The notes under the pieces were generated by a model. The model ran no database searches. It was not told the origin of the DNA and saw only the letters and a program-made list of their open reading frames with translations. From Neocallimastix lanati (nom. inval.) (taxonomy: Eukaryota > Neocallimastigomycota > Neocallimastigomycetes > Neocallimastigales > Neocallimastigaceae): 64,000 nt of DNA. Below are positions 1 to 11,644 of the stretch, in pieces (the first letter of the stretch is position 1; every line of letters starts with the position of its first letter). The stretch is taken from NCBI GenBank assembly GCA_016946835.1, contig JACVTC010000108.1, positions 581,708-645,707 on the forward strand, in the 5' to 3' direction. Made by a program: the position numbers and the translations under genes.

Positions 1-476
1 TATAACAATCTTAAGTAACATTAAGATTTGTTACACTAGGGTACATTCTAACAATAATAATATTATTAAACCTAGCGTGAAATAGGTTTAAATAAAAAAA
101 AATTATTTAATATAATCATAATACAAACCTTCGTGATGAAAGGTATAATAAAATATTAAATATAACCATGAATTATGTAAAAATGGATGATGTTTATCCA
201 TCTATAAACTATACTTATTTATTACAGAGTATTTAAAATCATTAAAATTTTATAATTAATATTTTAATAATGAGAAAATTCAAATATATTAAATCCTTTT
301 TAGAAATTTGGATTTTAGGGGAAAGTAGGCAAAATAAAATACAAATTATAAAAATATAAAAGAAAATAAAAATATTAAAGAAAAGTCACTTAACTGATTC
401 TTTGAGCTAATTATTTGAAAATAATATTTATCTTGAAGTGAATAAAATAGCCTAATTGTAACGGAGGTGCTTCTAT
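1..476 (-). mobile_element. W: internal (leader) fragment of an F-like LTR element
   Basis: Minus-strand sequence downstream of the W LTR. No coding region is visible. The first minus-strand bases after the LTR boundary (about 467-476) read ATAGAAGCAC, which can pair with GTGCTTTTAT in the W LTR using one G-U pair, so this looks like a self-priming binding site as in element F. The rest is AT-rich leader running off the window edge. Confidence 0.6.
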
Positions 477-1083
477 TGTAACGGCGGGACGGGGTATAGA
501 AACACACAAAAGAAGAAAACTCAATAGGTTTACACTATCTGTATAAATAATTCGTTTTATTAGAAATATTTTTTATTAATTATAAAATTTAAAGTAATTA
601 TTAATATTAATCAACAAGGTAATATTTCGAATTACTTATACGTTAATTATTATTAATAAAAGCACGAAGAAAAATATTTTCATTCGTGAAGTTCGCACTA
701 TTTATACTTTTAACGGAAAAACAGTTTTAACATGTAAAAATAATTTTAAAGAAATATTTAGAAATATGTTTTTAATAATTAATAATGTAAAGTTTCTAGA
801 ATATAGATTTTAATTGATGAAAATGAATCTTATCAAAAAAGAATAAAATAATTTATATAATAAGAATTTCTAAATTCATTTTGGTTGAATTACGAACCGA
901 AAGAATCTTTAACTTTCTATAATTTTATACAGAAAGAATATTCAAGAAGATATTATTAATAATTAATAAAATAATTAATAAAATAATTATTTATGCAAAA
1001 TGGGTTGAGGTGTGAGTCGAACCCATTAAGTATTGGTCATCGTCAATGTAACTAACCATTGAACCAAAGTTCTAATTTTACTA
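477..1083 (-). repeat. W: 5' LTR (truncated), F-like family
   Basis: Read on the minus strand, this follows the order of the F LTR (50340-50861): a tRNA-like A/B-box pair, a TATA box inside AAGTATAAATA, GTGCTTTTATTAA, AAGTAATTCGAAATATTAC, then an end in CCGTTACA. It is related to F but diverged. The LTR start is missing: it is cut at the ACTG/CTGT site where Y, X, B, Z and A are inserted. Confidence 0.7.
1014..1066 (-). other. tRNA-like A-box and B-box pair inside the W LTR
   Basis: On the minus strand TGGTTCAATGG (1056-1066) resembles a pol III A box and GGTTCGACTC (1014-1023) a B box, about 33 nt apart as in tRNA genes. The T stem and acceptor stem do not pair, so this is not a functional tRNA. 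The F LTR has the same arrangement. Confidence 0.45.
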
Positions 1084-1089
1084 ACTGTG

Positions 1090-2020
1090 TGTAAAGAATA
1101 ATAATTAATTTTTATTAAAATAAAAAATAATTATTAATCTTTATTAAAATAAAAAATAATTATTAATCTTTATTAAATAAAATAATAATTATTTAATAAA
1201 ATTTATTAACTTTATTATAAAATATTTTTAATATAAAATTATTATTAATAATTTAAAATTAATATTGTAAAATTATTATTCTTTATCATTGTATTAATTA
1301 ATAATATTAAAATAATTAAACATTAATATTTTTTATATTTGTTAAAATTCATCTGATAATTATATGTTAAGTTTTAATTTAAATAATTGTTACATTAATA
1401 TAATTTTAAACAAATCTAATATAAATTATAGAATTATAATTTAGAAATAATTATAAAATTATATTAAAATCATAATGTAACAAATCAAATGAAAAAAGAA
1501 TAATTAATATTTAAAAAATTAATTAAAATAAAACAATGTCATGTATAATTGACATTGTTTAAATAAAACAAATGTTAATTGAAGTTTTCCGATTGGAAAA
1601 TATCGGTTTTTATTCAATTAACATATGATCAATTTTATTAATAATTGATCATTAAACTTTTTAGGTTTTTCTCCCAAATCTTTTCCTAAAAAGTTATTCA
1701 TTAAGATTTGGAACTTTACTATAAATAATTCTTGATTTTCTTTATTTTGAAAATCAAGAGTTATTATTATAAGAATATAATTATAATAATAAACAAAATA
1801 AATTTTTAATTTTTTAAAAATAACAAAAATCTAAATAAAAATTATTTTTAATAAAAAATATTTTAATAAAAATTTTATTTGAACTAATCTCTTATAATAA
1901 ACTCCTACCCTATTTTAAGTTTCGTTAAGTATTTTCTTTTTTTTTTAATTTCTCGATTAATATTAGTATTAATTGTAGAAAAGGGTTAAATTTAATTAAG
2001 TTTAAATTTAATTCTTTACA
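1090..2020 (+). repeat. Z: solo LTR, A-related family
   Basis: Begins TGTAAAGAATAATAA and ends TTCTTTACA, flanked by a perfect 5-bp duplication CTGTG (1085-1089 and 2021-2025). It has a TATA box at about 1720 and AAGAGTTATTAT at 1756-1767, the self-primer sequence of element A. No internal region is attached, so this is a solo LTR left by LTR-LTR recombination. Confidence 0.85.
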
Positions 2021-2025
2021 CTGTG

Positions 2026-2990
2026 TGTAAGAATCTATAATTATTTTTAAATAAAATAATTATATTTTCTTAGTTAAGTTATAATTATAACTTTATTTAA
2101 TTATATAATATTTATTCATTTAAATATTATTAATAATTTATTAAACTCAATATTAAATAATCATTAATTTAATACAACAAATTTATTTAATTAATTATTA
2201 TTTATACATTTATAAATAATTATAGTTTATTTAATTATATATTTAATTATTAAATTTATTAGTCTTAGTTTATTCATTTAATTAAATTGTAAACAAATAT
2301 ATTATGTATTCTAATATGTACTTAATAATGTATTCTGTATTTTGTTTATTAATATCATTATTATGTTATTTTCCTTATTTGTAAATTTATGATTTTATGG
2401 TCGAAATATCTTTTATTATTTTATTCTTTTATTTTCGATCAATTAAATTAGATTAGTTAATCGGTCAATTAGGGTTTTTCCCAATCACTTTTTAAAAGTA
2501 ATTGGTTTTACCTAATTGATACGATGATCGATATGGATAGAATATCGATCAAAAATCTTATCTAGGTTTTTCTCTCTAATCTTTTCCTAGATAAGAGATT
2601 TGTTAAGATTAGAAAACATTTTTTAATTTAACCTTATTTTTCAAAAAAGTATAAATAAAGCTCTTGAATTCTCTTTGAGAAATCAAGAGTTATTATTATA
2701 ACAATTATAATATAGTAATAACATTAATAAATTTTTTATATTTCTATTTTAATAAAGTAAGTTTTAATAAAAAACAAATTTAAAAAAAAATAAAATAAAA
2801 TAATCTTTTCTCTTTGACTATTTTGTGTTATTAGTTTATTATAATTAGTTATAATAAACTCTCTCTTATAGAAGATAAGTATATTTATCTTTTTTTTTGT
2901 TTTCTCAATTTAATAATAATTATTATATAGTTATTATTAAGTTGTAGTTAATAATTTAATTCTAATTAATTTTATAATTAAATTATTACA
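2026..2990 (+). repeat. A: 5' LTR
   Basis: TGTAAGAATC to AATTATTACA. TATA box TATAAATA at 2650-2657. AAGAGTTATTAT at 2685-2696 lies 35 bp downstream of the TATA box and is complementary to the sequence immediately after the LTR. The start of R is therefore probably near 2685. Confidence 0.9.
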
Positions 2991-3002
2991 ATAATAACTC
3001 TT
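2991..3002 (+). promoter_or_regulatory. A: self-primer binding site
   Basis: ATAATAACTCTT begins at the first base after the 5' LTR and is the exact reverse complement of LTR bases 2685-2696. No TGG-initial tRNA primer site is present. This is the Tf1/sushi self-priming arrangement, in which the 5' end of the transcript primes minus-strand synthesis. Confidence 0.7.
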
Positions 3003-3072
3003 ATCTAGAATAGATTAGTGTAGTACAAAGAAAATTTTAAATAATACCAATATATTATTGAATTATGTAGTA

Positions 3073-3111
<39 letters not shown>

Positions 3112-3532
3112 TAAGATAAAACTTCAATATATTTTTAATAATAAAATAATATAAAAATAATAAATTAAAACAATATATTAGAATAGAATAATTACAATAA
3201 AACGATACATATAGAATAGTCTAGAAATTAAGCAAAAAAAAAAAAAAAAAAAAAAAATTTACATAAAATAATAATAAATTAAAACAATATATTAGAATAG
3301 AATAATTACAATAAAACGATATATATAGAATAGTCTAGAAATTAAGCAAAAAAAAAAAAAAAAAAAAAAAAATTATATATTTGTACTATTATATATTAAT
3401 GGATGGATAAATACATACTTTTAATAAATATATTACTATATATAAATGAATACATGACGTATATAAAATCACTATAATATATAAATAAATAAAACAAATA
3501 ATATATATTGTGTAAATAGATATATATATATA

Positions 3533-3574
<42 letters not shown>

Positions 3575-3654
3575 GATAAACATAATTTATTAGAAATATT
3601 ACAAAATTTTAAATCTACACTAATTATAATTTTTCACATAACTTAATAAAACTA

Positions 3655-3690
<36 letters not shown>
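3003..3690 (+). repeat. A: 5' leader with poly-A runs and a tandem duplication
   Basis: Non-coding leader. A segment of about 110 bp containing AACAATATATTAGAATAGAA and ending in an A run occurs twice in tandem (about 3157-3260 and 3268-3371), differing by one base in the middle. Further A runs lie at about 3070-3107, 3539-3571 and 3661-3690; the last abuts the gag start codon. Nothing else is recognisable. Confidence 0.75.
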
Positions 3691-3694
<4 letters not shown>

Positions 3695-5124
3695 AAAACA
3701 ATAGTGATATTCAAATTAATGAGCCTTTAGCAGACACACCATCACCAATTTCACAGTCCATTACGTATAACGAAAATGCTTCTAAACTAATCTCTGCTAT
3801 TACAGATTTCATACCTGCCTTCTTTTCGCCAAATGGAGTTCTTCAGAAAGAAAGTGATGTGAAAAACCAACCAAGTATTAGGGAAATAATTATCCATAGT
3901 GAAGACTTTATTAAGACTCATCCAAATACATTCAAGGATGATGAGTCAAAAAACTCCTTTGTTATCAATAAACTAACAGGAACTGCAAGAAGATGGGGTC
4001 TCTCTTTGCTAACTGATGGGACTCTAAAGAAGTTAACATTTGAAAAATTCAAGAAACTTTTGTTAGAAAATTTCGATTCAGGTATTGAAAGGAAGCAGAA
4101 ATACGTTATTATGGACAAATTGTGGAAGCTTAAACAATCTCAACTTGGTAGTGTCGCTGAATACACTATCGAATTCCGTAGGTTGGCGGGACGTCTTGGA
4201 TGGCCCGACGAAGTGCTCATTGACATTATTGGAAAAGGACTTGTGGATAAGGTGCGCGAAGAATTCGACAAGGTTGAGAAACCATCTACCTTGTTTGAAG
4301 CTACGAACACTATAATTGGAATAGATAAAAAATGTTATTTGGAAAGTAGTTTAAGGAATAAGACTAAAAATTTCAAGAAGAATCATAAATCCTTTCAAAA
4401 GAAGCGCAGAGAACTCACCAAAATCGAGAACTACAAGAAACATTTTCACAATAAAAATAAACCTAAAAATGACATTCTCTCAGCCAACTATACTTCTAAT
4501 GGAAACCCAACAATCACTACTGCCTTTTACTTAAATATAAATGATAAAAATATTAGAACAAACTTTTTAATTGACTCCGGATCTGCTAGAAGTTTCATTT
4601 GTAGAAATTTCGCTAATAGTCACAAAATTCCATCATTAGGTTTATCCTCTCCAATTAATATCCAACTCCCAAATAGTAAAAGCATGAACATTAAACAAAC
4701 TACAAAACCGCTTAAACTCAAGATTATGGACCATACAGAACGTTTTGAATTTTGCATCGCAAACATAGCCCTCCAAGGAATCAATGGTATTCTTGGAAGA
4801 GATTGGCTCTCAGTTCATAATCCTTTCATTGATTACAAGAAAAATAAAATATTCTTTTTAGGTAAATACTGTGGTTCACATTGCCCTTCTTCAAGGAAAT
4901 TCAAGTTCGCAAACCAAAACTCTAATTTCACTGCAACTATGTTCGACAATCCCACAATTAACAATGCCGATCATGATTCTATCATTCCTGAATCAATCCC
5001 AGAAGATACTGTTTGTCATTCAGACTTGAGTGACTCCGATTTATGTGCCGCTATGCCAACGAAAATAGACTCCGAAGGGAAAAAACCGAGGCATAAGAGA
5101 GATTCTCGACAAATACTATTCTGA
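3691..5124 (+). CDS. A: Gag-protease polyprotein part
   Basis: 477 aa, with the ATG directly after an A run. Residues about 75-200 match retrotransposon Gag (a region with TARRWGLSLL and YTIEFRRLAGRLGWPDEVL). Where a CCHC knuckle is expected (about 210-260) there is only a Lys/Arg-rich stretch, so the usual nucleic-acid-binding motif is missing. A retropepsin domain follows, with LIDSGSARSF near residue 293 and GILGRDWLS near 365. The frame stops at 5124, while the pol frame (+1) is open from 5069, so the two overlap by about 55 nt. E and F have one continuous Gag-Pol frame. A has therefore either a +1 recoding event or a one-base indel, the six-A run at 5080-5085 being a candidate. Confidence 0.88.
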
Positions 5125-5185
5125 TCTCATAATAGTATTTGAGAAAAATGAAGCTGAGAAGTTACCACCACACAGGGAATATGAT

Positions 5186-7783
5186 ATGTCAATTGATCTT
5201 ATTCCTGGTGTCCAATTATTCTTCGGTCCAATCTACTCTCTTACCGTTCCGGAAATGAAAGCCTTGAAAGAGTATATTCAAGAAAATCTTAGAAAAAAGT
5301 TCATACGAAAATCAAAATCACCAGCAGGTGCTCCAGTTATATTTGTATTGAAACGCGATGGAACTCTCAGATTATGTGTCGATTATCGACGCTTGAATGC
5401 TATTACAATCCGTAATAGTTACCCGATTCCAAGAATAAATGACTTAATGGAATCTTTTAAAGGTGCAATGATATTTACCCGTCTTGACTTAAGATCCGCC
5501 TACAACCTTATAAGAATTAAAGAAGGGCATGAATATCTTACAGCGTTTAGAACTCCTTTAGGGCATTTCGAATATCTCGTAATGCCTTTCGGGCTTAGAA
5601 ACGCGCCTTCCGTTTTCCAACGTTTCATTCATGATATACTTAACGACTGTATTGGTATTTTTGTTAGAGTTTACCTTGATGACATAATTATCTATTCCAA
5701 ATCCTTAAAAGAGCATATTAACCATGTAAGAACTGTTTTAAAAATTCTTATTGATAATGGATTATATGCTAAATTAGAGAAATGTGAGTTTCATGTAACT
5801 GAAACCACATTCTTAGGCTTCACAGTTTCCAATAAAGGGCTAACTATGGATAAAAATAAGGTCAAATCAGTACTCGATTGGCCAAGTCCTAAAAATGTTA
5901 AAGAATTGCAAAGTTTCCTTGGATTATGTAATTTCTATAGAAAATTTATAAAAGACTTTGCAAAAAACATGGAACCCCTTCGCAAACTTTTAAAAAAGGA
6001 AAATCCTTTTATCTGGGATAAATCAGCTGAAGATGCTTTTCAAAAGTTAAAGGACTCTTTTAAAGCTGATGATTTTTTAATATTTCCTGATCCTGATAAA
6101 GAATTTATAGTTGAAACCGATGCAAGTGATTTTGCAGTCGGATGTATACTTTCTCAGGTATCTAGTGAAGATAATCAATTGCATCCTGTGGCATTTCACT
6201 CCAGATCCCTTAATAAAGCAGAAGCTAATTATACTATCTATGATAAAGAGCTTCTTGCTATTATTACTGCATTTGAAACCTGGAGACATCATCTTGAAGG
6301 TGCCAAGTTCCCAGTTCAAGTAATAACAGATCATAAGAATCTGCTATACTTTAAAAAACCACAACATTTAAACCAACGACAAATTCGTTGGAGCCTTTTC
6401 CTGTCTAAATTCGACTATAGGATTGCGTATAGAGCTGGCTCAAAAAGTGGAAAGCCTGATGCTTTATCCAGGAGACCAGATTATAAATCCACACATCCCG
6501 TGGAACAACAATCCTTAATTAATAAGAATGCTTTTTGTTGTGCTACTAGCGACAATATAAGTAAACTTATTAAAGCACAGAAAGAAGACCAATATTGTCA
6601 AAATATCCTTTCTAAATTAAGAGATCAGTCGAAAAAACTAAATAGTTCTCTATTTACTCTCGTCGAGGGAATTCTTCATTTCCAAAAAAGAATTATTGTT
6701 CCATCTAGTCTCAGGGCATGGATTTTAAAATCCTTCCATGATGCGCCTACTAGCGGCCACCAAGGGATAGAAAGGACCTTTGAAAAACTTAAAAGGTTCT
6801 ACTGGTGGCCAAACATGAAGAAAGATGTTTCTAACTATGTTCTTTCGTGCAATGTCTGTTCCCGAAGTAAGATTCGCAGACATAAGCCATATGGTAAGTT
6901 AATACCACTTCCCATTCCTACAAAACCCTGGGAAGTAATTGGCGTGGATTTTATAGTCTCTCTGCCTTCTTCGCAAGACTGCACATGCATCATGATTGTT
7001 TCTGATCATTTAACAAAAATGGTCCATTTAGTGCCCTGCTCCGACGTTCCTTCCGCCGACCTAACCGCAAAATTACTGCTCTTCCAAGTCTTTAAACACC
7101 ATGGTTTTCCAAAAGTTATTGTTTCCGACCACGGCTCTCAATTCTCCTCCCAATTCTGGACCTCTTTATGTGATGCTATTAGAGCCAAACCAAGATTAGC
7201 AACGGCCCATCATCAGCAATCAAATGGTCAAGTGGAACGTGCCAATGCTGTTATTGAACAATATCTTCGTTGTTATTGTTCTTCCGCCCAGAATGAATGG
7301 TGCTATTATCTTCCCTTATGTGAAATGTCTTATAATAACTCCATCCATAAATCAATTGGCCAAACTCCTTTTCATGCTAACTATGGTTTCGATCCTAATT
7401 GTGTTATTGACTCCCCTCCTGTCTTACTAAGAGACACAGCTTCTATCCTTACTAGAGACTGGTCGTCACACTTTAATGCCCTCCGGCAACACTTAATAAA
7501 AGCCAAAGAAGATTTTAAGAAATATGCTGATAATAAAAAATCTATAGGCCCTGACTTCAAAGTTAATGACTTGGTTATGCTTAAAAGATATTATTTTACA
7601 AATGAACCGTCCAAAAAGCTATCTTCTCAGTATCTTGGTCCATTTAAAATTATCGAAAAGGGGGAAAGAATGAATTACCGCTTGGAACTTCCAGAAAACT
7701 TACATCTTCATCCAGTATTTCATATCTCACAATTGGAGCCTTATACAGAGCGGAATAAAGAATTGAAAGAGCCATCATCGTAA
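5186..7783 (+). CDS. A: Pol (RT, RNase H, integrase)
   Basis: 865 aa from the first Met. The frame is open back to 5069, and the upstream residues (ILDKYYSDL, LPPHREYD) belong to the protein, so translation should enter from the Gag frame. RT has LCVDYRRLNAI and catalytic YLDD near residue 162. RNase H has ETDASDFAVGCIL near 310. Integrase has an H-H-C-C zinc domain (CNVCSRSK near 560), then VDFIVSLP, SDHGSQF and the glutamate of NGQVERAN. It ends at FHISQLEPYTE, a GPY/F-type end with no chromodomain. Catalytic residues look intact; what is broken is the link to Gag. Confidence 0.9.
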   Translation: MSIDLIPGVQLFFGPIYSLTVPEMKALKEYIQENLRKKFIRKSKSPAGAPVIFVLKRDGTLRLCVDYRRLNAITIRNSYPIPRINDLMESFKGAMIFTRLDLRSAYNLIRIKEGHEYLTAFRTPLGHFEYLVMPFGLRNAPSVFQRFIHDILNDCIGIFVRVYLDDIIIYSKSLKEHINHVRTVLKILIDNGLYAKLEKCEFHVTETTFLGFTVSNKGLTMDKNKVKSVLDWPSPKNVKELQSFLGLCNFYRKFIKDFAKNMEPLRKLLKKENPFIWDKSAEDAFQKLKDSFKADDFLIFPDPDKEFIVETDASDFAVGCILSQVSSEDNQLHPVAFHSRSLNKAEANYTIYDKELLAIITAFETWRHHLEGAKFPVQVITDHKNLLYFKKPQHLNQRQIRWSLFLSKFDYRIAYRAGSKSGKPDALSRRPDYKSTHPVEQQSLINKNAFCCATSDNISKLIKAQKEDQYCQNILSKLRDQSKKLNSSLFTLVEGILHFQKRIIVPSSLRAWILKSFHDAPTSGHQGIERTFEKLKRFYWWPNMKKDVSNYVLSCNVCSRSKIRRHKPYGKLIPLPIPTKPWEVIGVDFIVSLPSSQDCTCIMIVSDHLTKMVHLVPCSDVPSADLTAKLLLFQVFKHHGFPKVIVSDHGSQFSSQFWTSLCDAIRAKPRLATAHHQQSNGQVERANAVIEQYLRCYCSSAQNEWCYYLPLCEMSYNNSIHKSIGQTPFHANYGFDPNCVIDSPPVLLRDTASILTRDWSSHFNALRQHLIKAKEDFKKYADNKKSIGPDFKVNDLVMLKRYYFTNEPSKKLSSQYLGPFKIIEKGERMNYRLELPENLHLHPVFHISQLEPYTERNKELKEPSS

Positions 7784-7792
7784 AAGGAGCAA
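7781..7792 (+). promoter_or_regulatory. A: polypurine tract
   Basis: GTAAAAGGAGCAA lies directly before the 3' LTR and overlaps the pol stop codon. It is the expected plus-strand primer position. Confidence 0.6.
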
Positions 7793-8757
7793 TGTAAGAA
7801 TCTATAATTATTTTTAAATAAAATAATTATATTTTCTTAGTTAAGTTATAATTATAACTTTATTTAATTATATAATATTTATTCATTTAAATATTATTAA
7901 TAATTTATTAAACTCAATATTAAATAATCATTAATTTAATACAACAAATTTATTTAATTAATTATTATTTATACATTTATAAATAATTATAGTTTATTTA
8001 ATTATATATTTAATTATTAAATTTATTAGTCTTAGTTTATTTATTTAATTAAATTGTAAACAAATATATTATGTATTCTAATATGTACTTAATAATGTAT
8101 TCTGTATTTTGTTTATTAATATCATTATTATGTTATTTTCCTTATTTGTAAATTTATGATTTTATGGTCGAAATATCTTTTATTATTTTATTCTTTTATT
8201 TTCGATCAATTAAATTAGATTAGTTAATCGGTCAATTAGGGTTTTTCCCAATCACTTTTTAAAAGTAATTGGTTTTACCTAATTGATACGATGATCGATA
8301 TGGATAGAATATCGATCAAAAATCTTATCTAGGTTTTTCTCTCTAATCTTTTCCTAGATAAGAGATTTGTTAAGATTAGAAAACATTTTTTAATTTAACC
8401 TTATTTTTCAAAAAAGTATAAATAAAGCTCTTGAATTCTCTTTGAGAAATCAAGAGTTATTATTATAACAATTATAATATAGTAATAACATTAATAAATT
8501 TTTTATATTTCTATTTTAATAAAGTAAGTTTTAATAAAAAACAAATTTAAAAAAAAATAAAATAAAATAATCTTTTCTCTTTGACTATTTTGTGTTATTA
8601 GTTTATTATAATTAGTTATAATAAACTCTCTCTTATAGAAGATAAGTATATTTATCTTTTTTTTTGTTTTCTCAATTTAATAATAATTATTATATAGTTA
8701 TTATTAAGTTGTAGTTAATAATTTAATTCTAATTAATTTTATAATTAAATTATTACA
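7793..8757 (+). repeat. A: 3' LTR
   Basis: Same 965-bp length as the 5' LTR and almost identical to it; one T for C change is visible near 8041. Followed by the duplicated CTGTG (8758-8762), whose last two bases are the first two bases of LTR Y. Confidence 0.92.
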
Positions 8758-8760
8758 CTG

Positions 8761-9728
8761 TGATAAAGAATGCCCAAATAATGTTCTTTTGGTTATGCAT
8801 CTTAAATGATTCATTTAACCCTTAAACAAATTATTTGATTCTTTATTCTTTTGGAACTTTCTATATTCTAATAAATTAATCTATATTCCTAATTAGTACA
8901 AATTAAATTATACTATTTAAAAAAGTATATTTAAAATTAATTCCTTATCTATGCTACCTTTATTATTCTTATCTATATTTTATTATTATTAAAATCCTTA
9001 TCAATATTATATAGTTTATTTTTTCAATTTTCTTTATAGTTTATCAAAATCTTATCAATATTTCTTTTATTAATATTAAACTTATCAATATCAATTATTT
9101 CTTTGGAAAATTCCAAATTAAAAAAATTGTATTAATGATTACTAATAAAAGATTAAACATAAAAGGAAATAATTATATTATTATTATATGTTTTATTATA
9201 AATATTATATTATAAATTTGATGAAATGATTATAATTTTTATATTAATAATTTAAATAATATTATTTTTCTAAACTTAGTAAAATTAAACTTTAGGATTA
9301 AATAAATATTACTAAACCACAGAATTAACTTCTGTAAAATAAAAAAATTTGTCTTTTAAAATATATAATTAAGTAGATTAGTAATAAATAATTAGTAATA
9401 GATTAATATATAAGTATTATTTATTATAAGTTAAATAATAATTATATTAATAATAAAAAATTAATATAAAATATTTAATAATTAATTTTTATTATACAAA
9501 GAAATGGCTTTACCATTTCTATTATTTTAAGAAAAAAAAAATATAAATAACAGTAAAAAAATTGTATTTTTTATATTGTAATTTAATATTGTAATTTTTA
9601 AATAAAATTTTAATAAAGGATTTATAAAACAAAAATTTGTTTTGTTTATTAATTTTCTTGTTTGTTTATTTTTTTTGTTGTTTATATTAATACTTATTTT
9701 TATTTTTCCCTCTCTCCGAACCTTAACA
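8761..9728 (+). repeat. Y: solo LTR, group-2 type
   Basis: Begins TGATAAAGAATG, carries TTGGAACTTTCTATATTCT at about 110 bp like LTRs X, B and D, and ends CCTTAACA. It is followed by ACTG (9729-9732). ACTG also precedes its start once Z and A are removed (1084-1087), giving a 4-bp duplication. No internal region. Confidence 0.75.
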
Positions 9729-9734
9729 ACTGTT

Positions 9735-10621
9735 TGTAATAATTCTATTAAGAACTAACTCAAAATAGAATTATTAACTACAACTTAACGACTAATTCAT
9801 TAAGTTGAGAAAATAAAATAAAATAAATTTTTTTTTTTACCTTTAGAGTAGAGTTTATTATAAAATTAATTATAATAATAACACAAAAAGTAAGAAAAGA
9901 ATTGTTTGTATAAATTGATTTTAAAAATATGTTTTTGAATAAAATATTTTTATTAATTTATTTAAAGTTAAAAATATAAAAATGTTACTATTATAACTAT
10001 GTTTTTTATAATAATAACTCTTGATTTCTCAAAGAGAACTCAAGAGCCTTATTTATATTTTTTTATTAAAATAAGGTTAAATAAGAAAGGGTTTTCTAAT
10101 CTTAACAAATCTCTTATCTAGGAAAAGATTAGATAGAAAAACCTAGATAAGTTTTCGATCGATATTCTATCCATATCGATCATCGCATTAATTAAGTAAA
10201 ACCGATTACTTCTAAAAAGTAATTGGAAAAAATCTTAATTAACCGATTTTCCAATCTAATCTAATGATCGAAAATAAAAGAATAAAATAATAAAAGATAT
10301 TTCGATCATATAATTTATCCTTATATTAAAAATATAAAATTAAATAGTTAATAAAATACAGAATACATTATAAAATACAGAATACATTATAAAATACAGA
10401 ATAAAATACAATACAAAATACATTAGTTACAGTAGAGAATTTAACATATTGTAAATATATTATTTAAAATTAATTAAATAAATTTTGTTAAATTAATGAA
10501 TATTTAAAATTAAATTAAATAAATTTAATAAATATTATATGTAATTAAATAAAGTTATAGTTATAATAACTTAACTAAGAAAATATAATTATTTGTTAGC
10601 AAATAATTATAGATTCTTACA
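9735..10621 (-). repeat. A': solo LTR of an A-related element
   Basis: Reverse complement of an A-type LTR: it ends in ATAATTATAGATTCTTACA and contains ATAATAACTCTT (about 10011-10022), the complement of the A self-primer. It is flanked by CTGTT (9730-9734 and 10622-10626). The last base of the right copy is the first base of LTR X. It is diverged from A at many positions. Confidence 0.8.
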
Positions 10622-10625
10622 CTGT

Positions 10626-11640
10626 TGGTAAAGAATGACTATAAATTACTTATTTTGTTATGTTTAAACATAACTTAACCATAATTAAGTTTATATTCTT
10701 TACTAATGGAACTTTCTTATATTCTTCCCTGAATTAAATTAAAAATTTTATTATATAATATTATAAATTAATTAAAATTATTATAATATTAATTAAAATT
10801 TTTATAAAAATATTTTTTATAAAATCATTATTGAATCTTAATTAAATTAATATTAAAATACATATAAACTCTTCAAAAATTTATATTAACAAATTCTTTA
10901 TTGAATCTATATTAAAATTATTTTATATTTTTATTATATTTTTATCAAATTAATTATTATTAACTTTCAATAACATTATAAATTAATATTAATTTTTATT
11001 AAACTTAAAATAAATTATCATTAAATAATTTATTATCTTTTACCAAATTCAATTAATATTTTTGTAAACTTTTAATTAAAAATTTTATTAAAAACTTTTT
11101 AATTATTTACTCCAGATATTATTTAATTAAAATCTTTATAATATTTTTTTAAATAATAATTTTTTTATTCCTTTATGGAATTTATATTAAACATATTATT
11201 AATAATTTTATTTAACATTTAATTAAGAATGAATTAATAATTCTTTTAATTAAATACTTAAATTCTTTTTCATTTCCAAGATATTAAACTTTAAAAATGA
11301 AATCGAATATAAATATCTGAAGAAAATAACTTCTTCTAAAAAAATAAAATAACAAAACAATAATAAAAATAATAATAATAATAATAATAATAAAAATAAT
11401 AATAATAATAAAATAAAAATAGTAATAATATTAGTAATAATATAAGTAATAGTATTAATATTAATATTAGGAATAGTAATAATTTAGCTAATAAAATTTA
11501 ATTAGTTTAATAAATAATGTAATTACTTTAAAAATTAAATAAATAAATAAATTATAAAATTGTTATTGTGTAAATAAATATTTTAAATCTTTATCTTTTG
11601 TGTATAAAAAAAATTTTGTTTTTCCCAATGAACCATAACA
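10626..11640 (+). repeat. X: solo LTR, group-2 type
   Basis: Begins TGGTAAAGAATGAC and ends GAACCATAACA, flanked by CTGT (10622-10625 and 11641-11644). The right CTGT abuts the B 5' LTR. It includes a perfect palindrome GTTATGTTTAAACATAAC near 10658 and a TAA-type microsatellite at about 11358-11412. An inverted partial copy closes the window (63932-64000). Confidence 0.82.
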
Positions 11641-11644
11641 CTGT

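Larger units (their letters stand above)
2026..8757 (+). mobile_element. A: complete Ty3/Gypsy element, self-priming type
   Basis: 6.7-kb element with two 965-bp LTRs that differ at only one base that I noticed. It carries a self-priming site, a gag-protease frame, a pol frame and a polypurine tract. A perfect 5-bp duplication CTGTG flanks it (2021-2025 and 8758-8762). Near-identical LTRs imply a recent insertion, yet the polyprotein frame is broken between protease and RT. Gag has no zinc knuckle and pol has no chromodomain, unlike E and F. Confidence 0.92.

Noticed and set aside
993..1070. Functional tRNA gene on the minus strand
   Set aside because: A- and B-box-like motifs are present but the acceptor and T stems do not pair. 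The same motif pair sits in the F LTR, so it is an LTR feature or relic.
3389..3583. Small minus-strand open frame in the A leader
   Set aside because: It is mostly a poly-Phe run from a poly-A tract followed by TA repeats.
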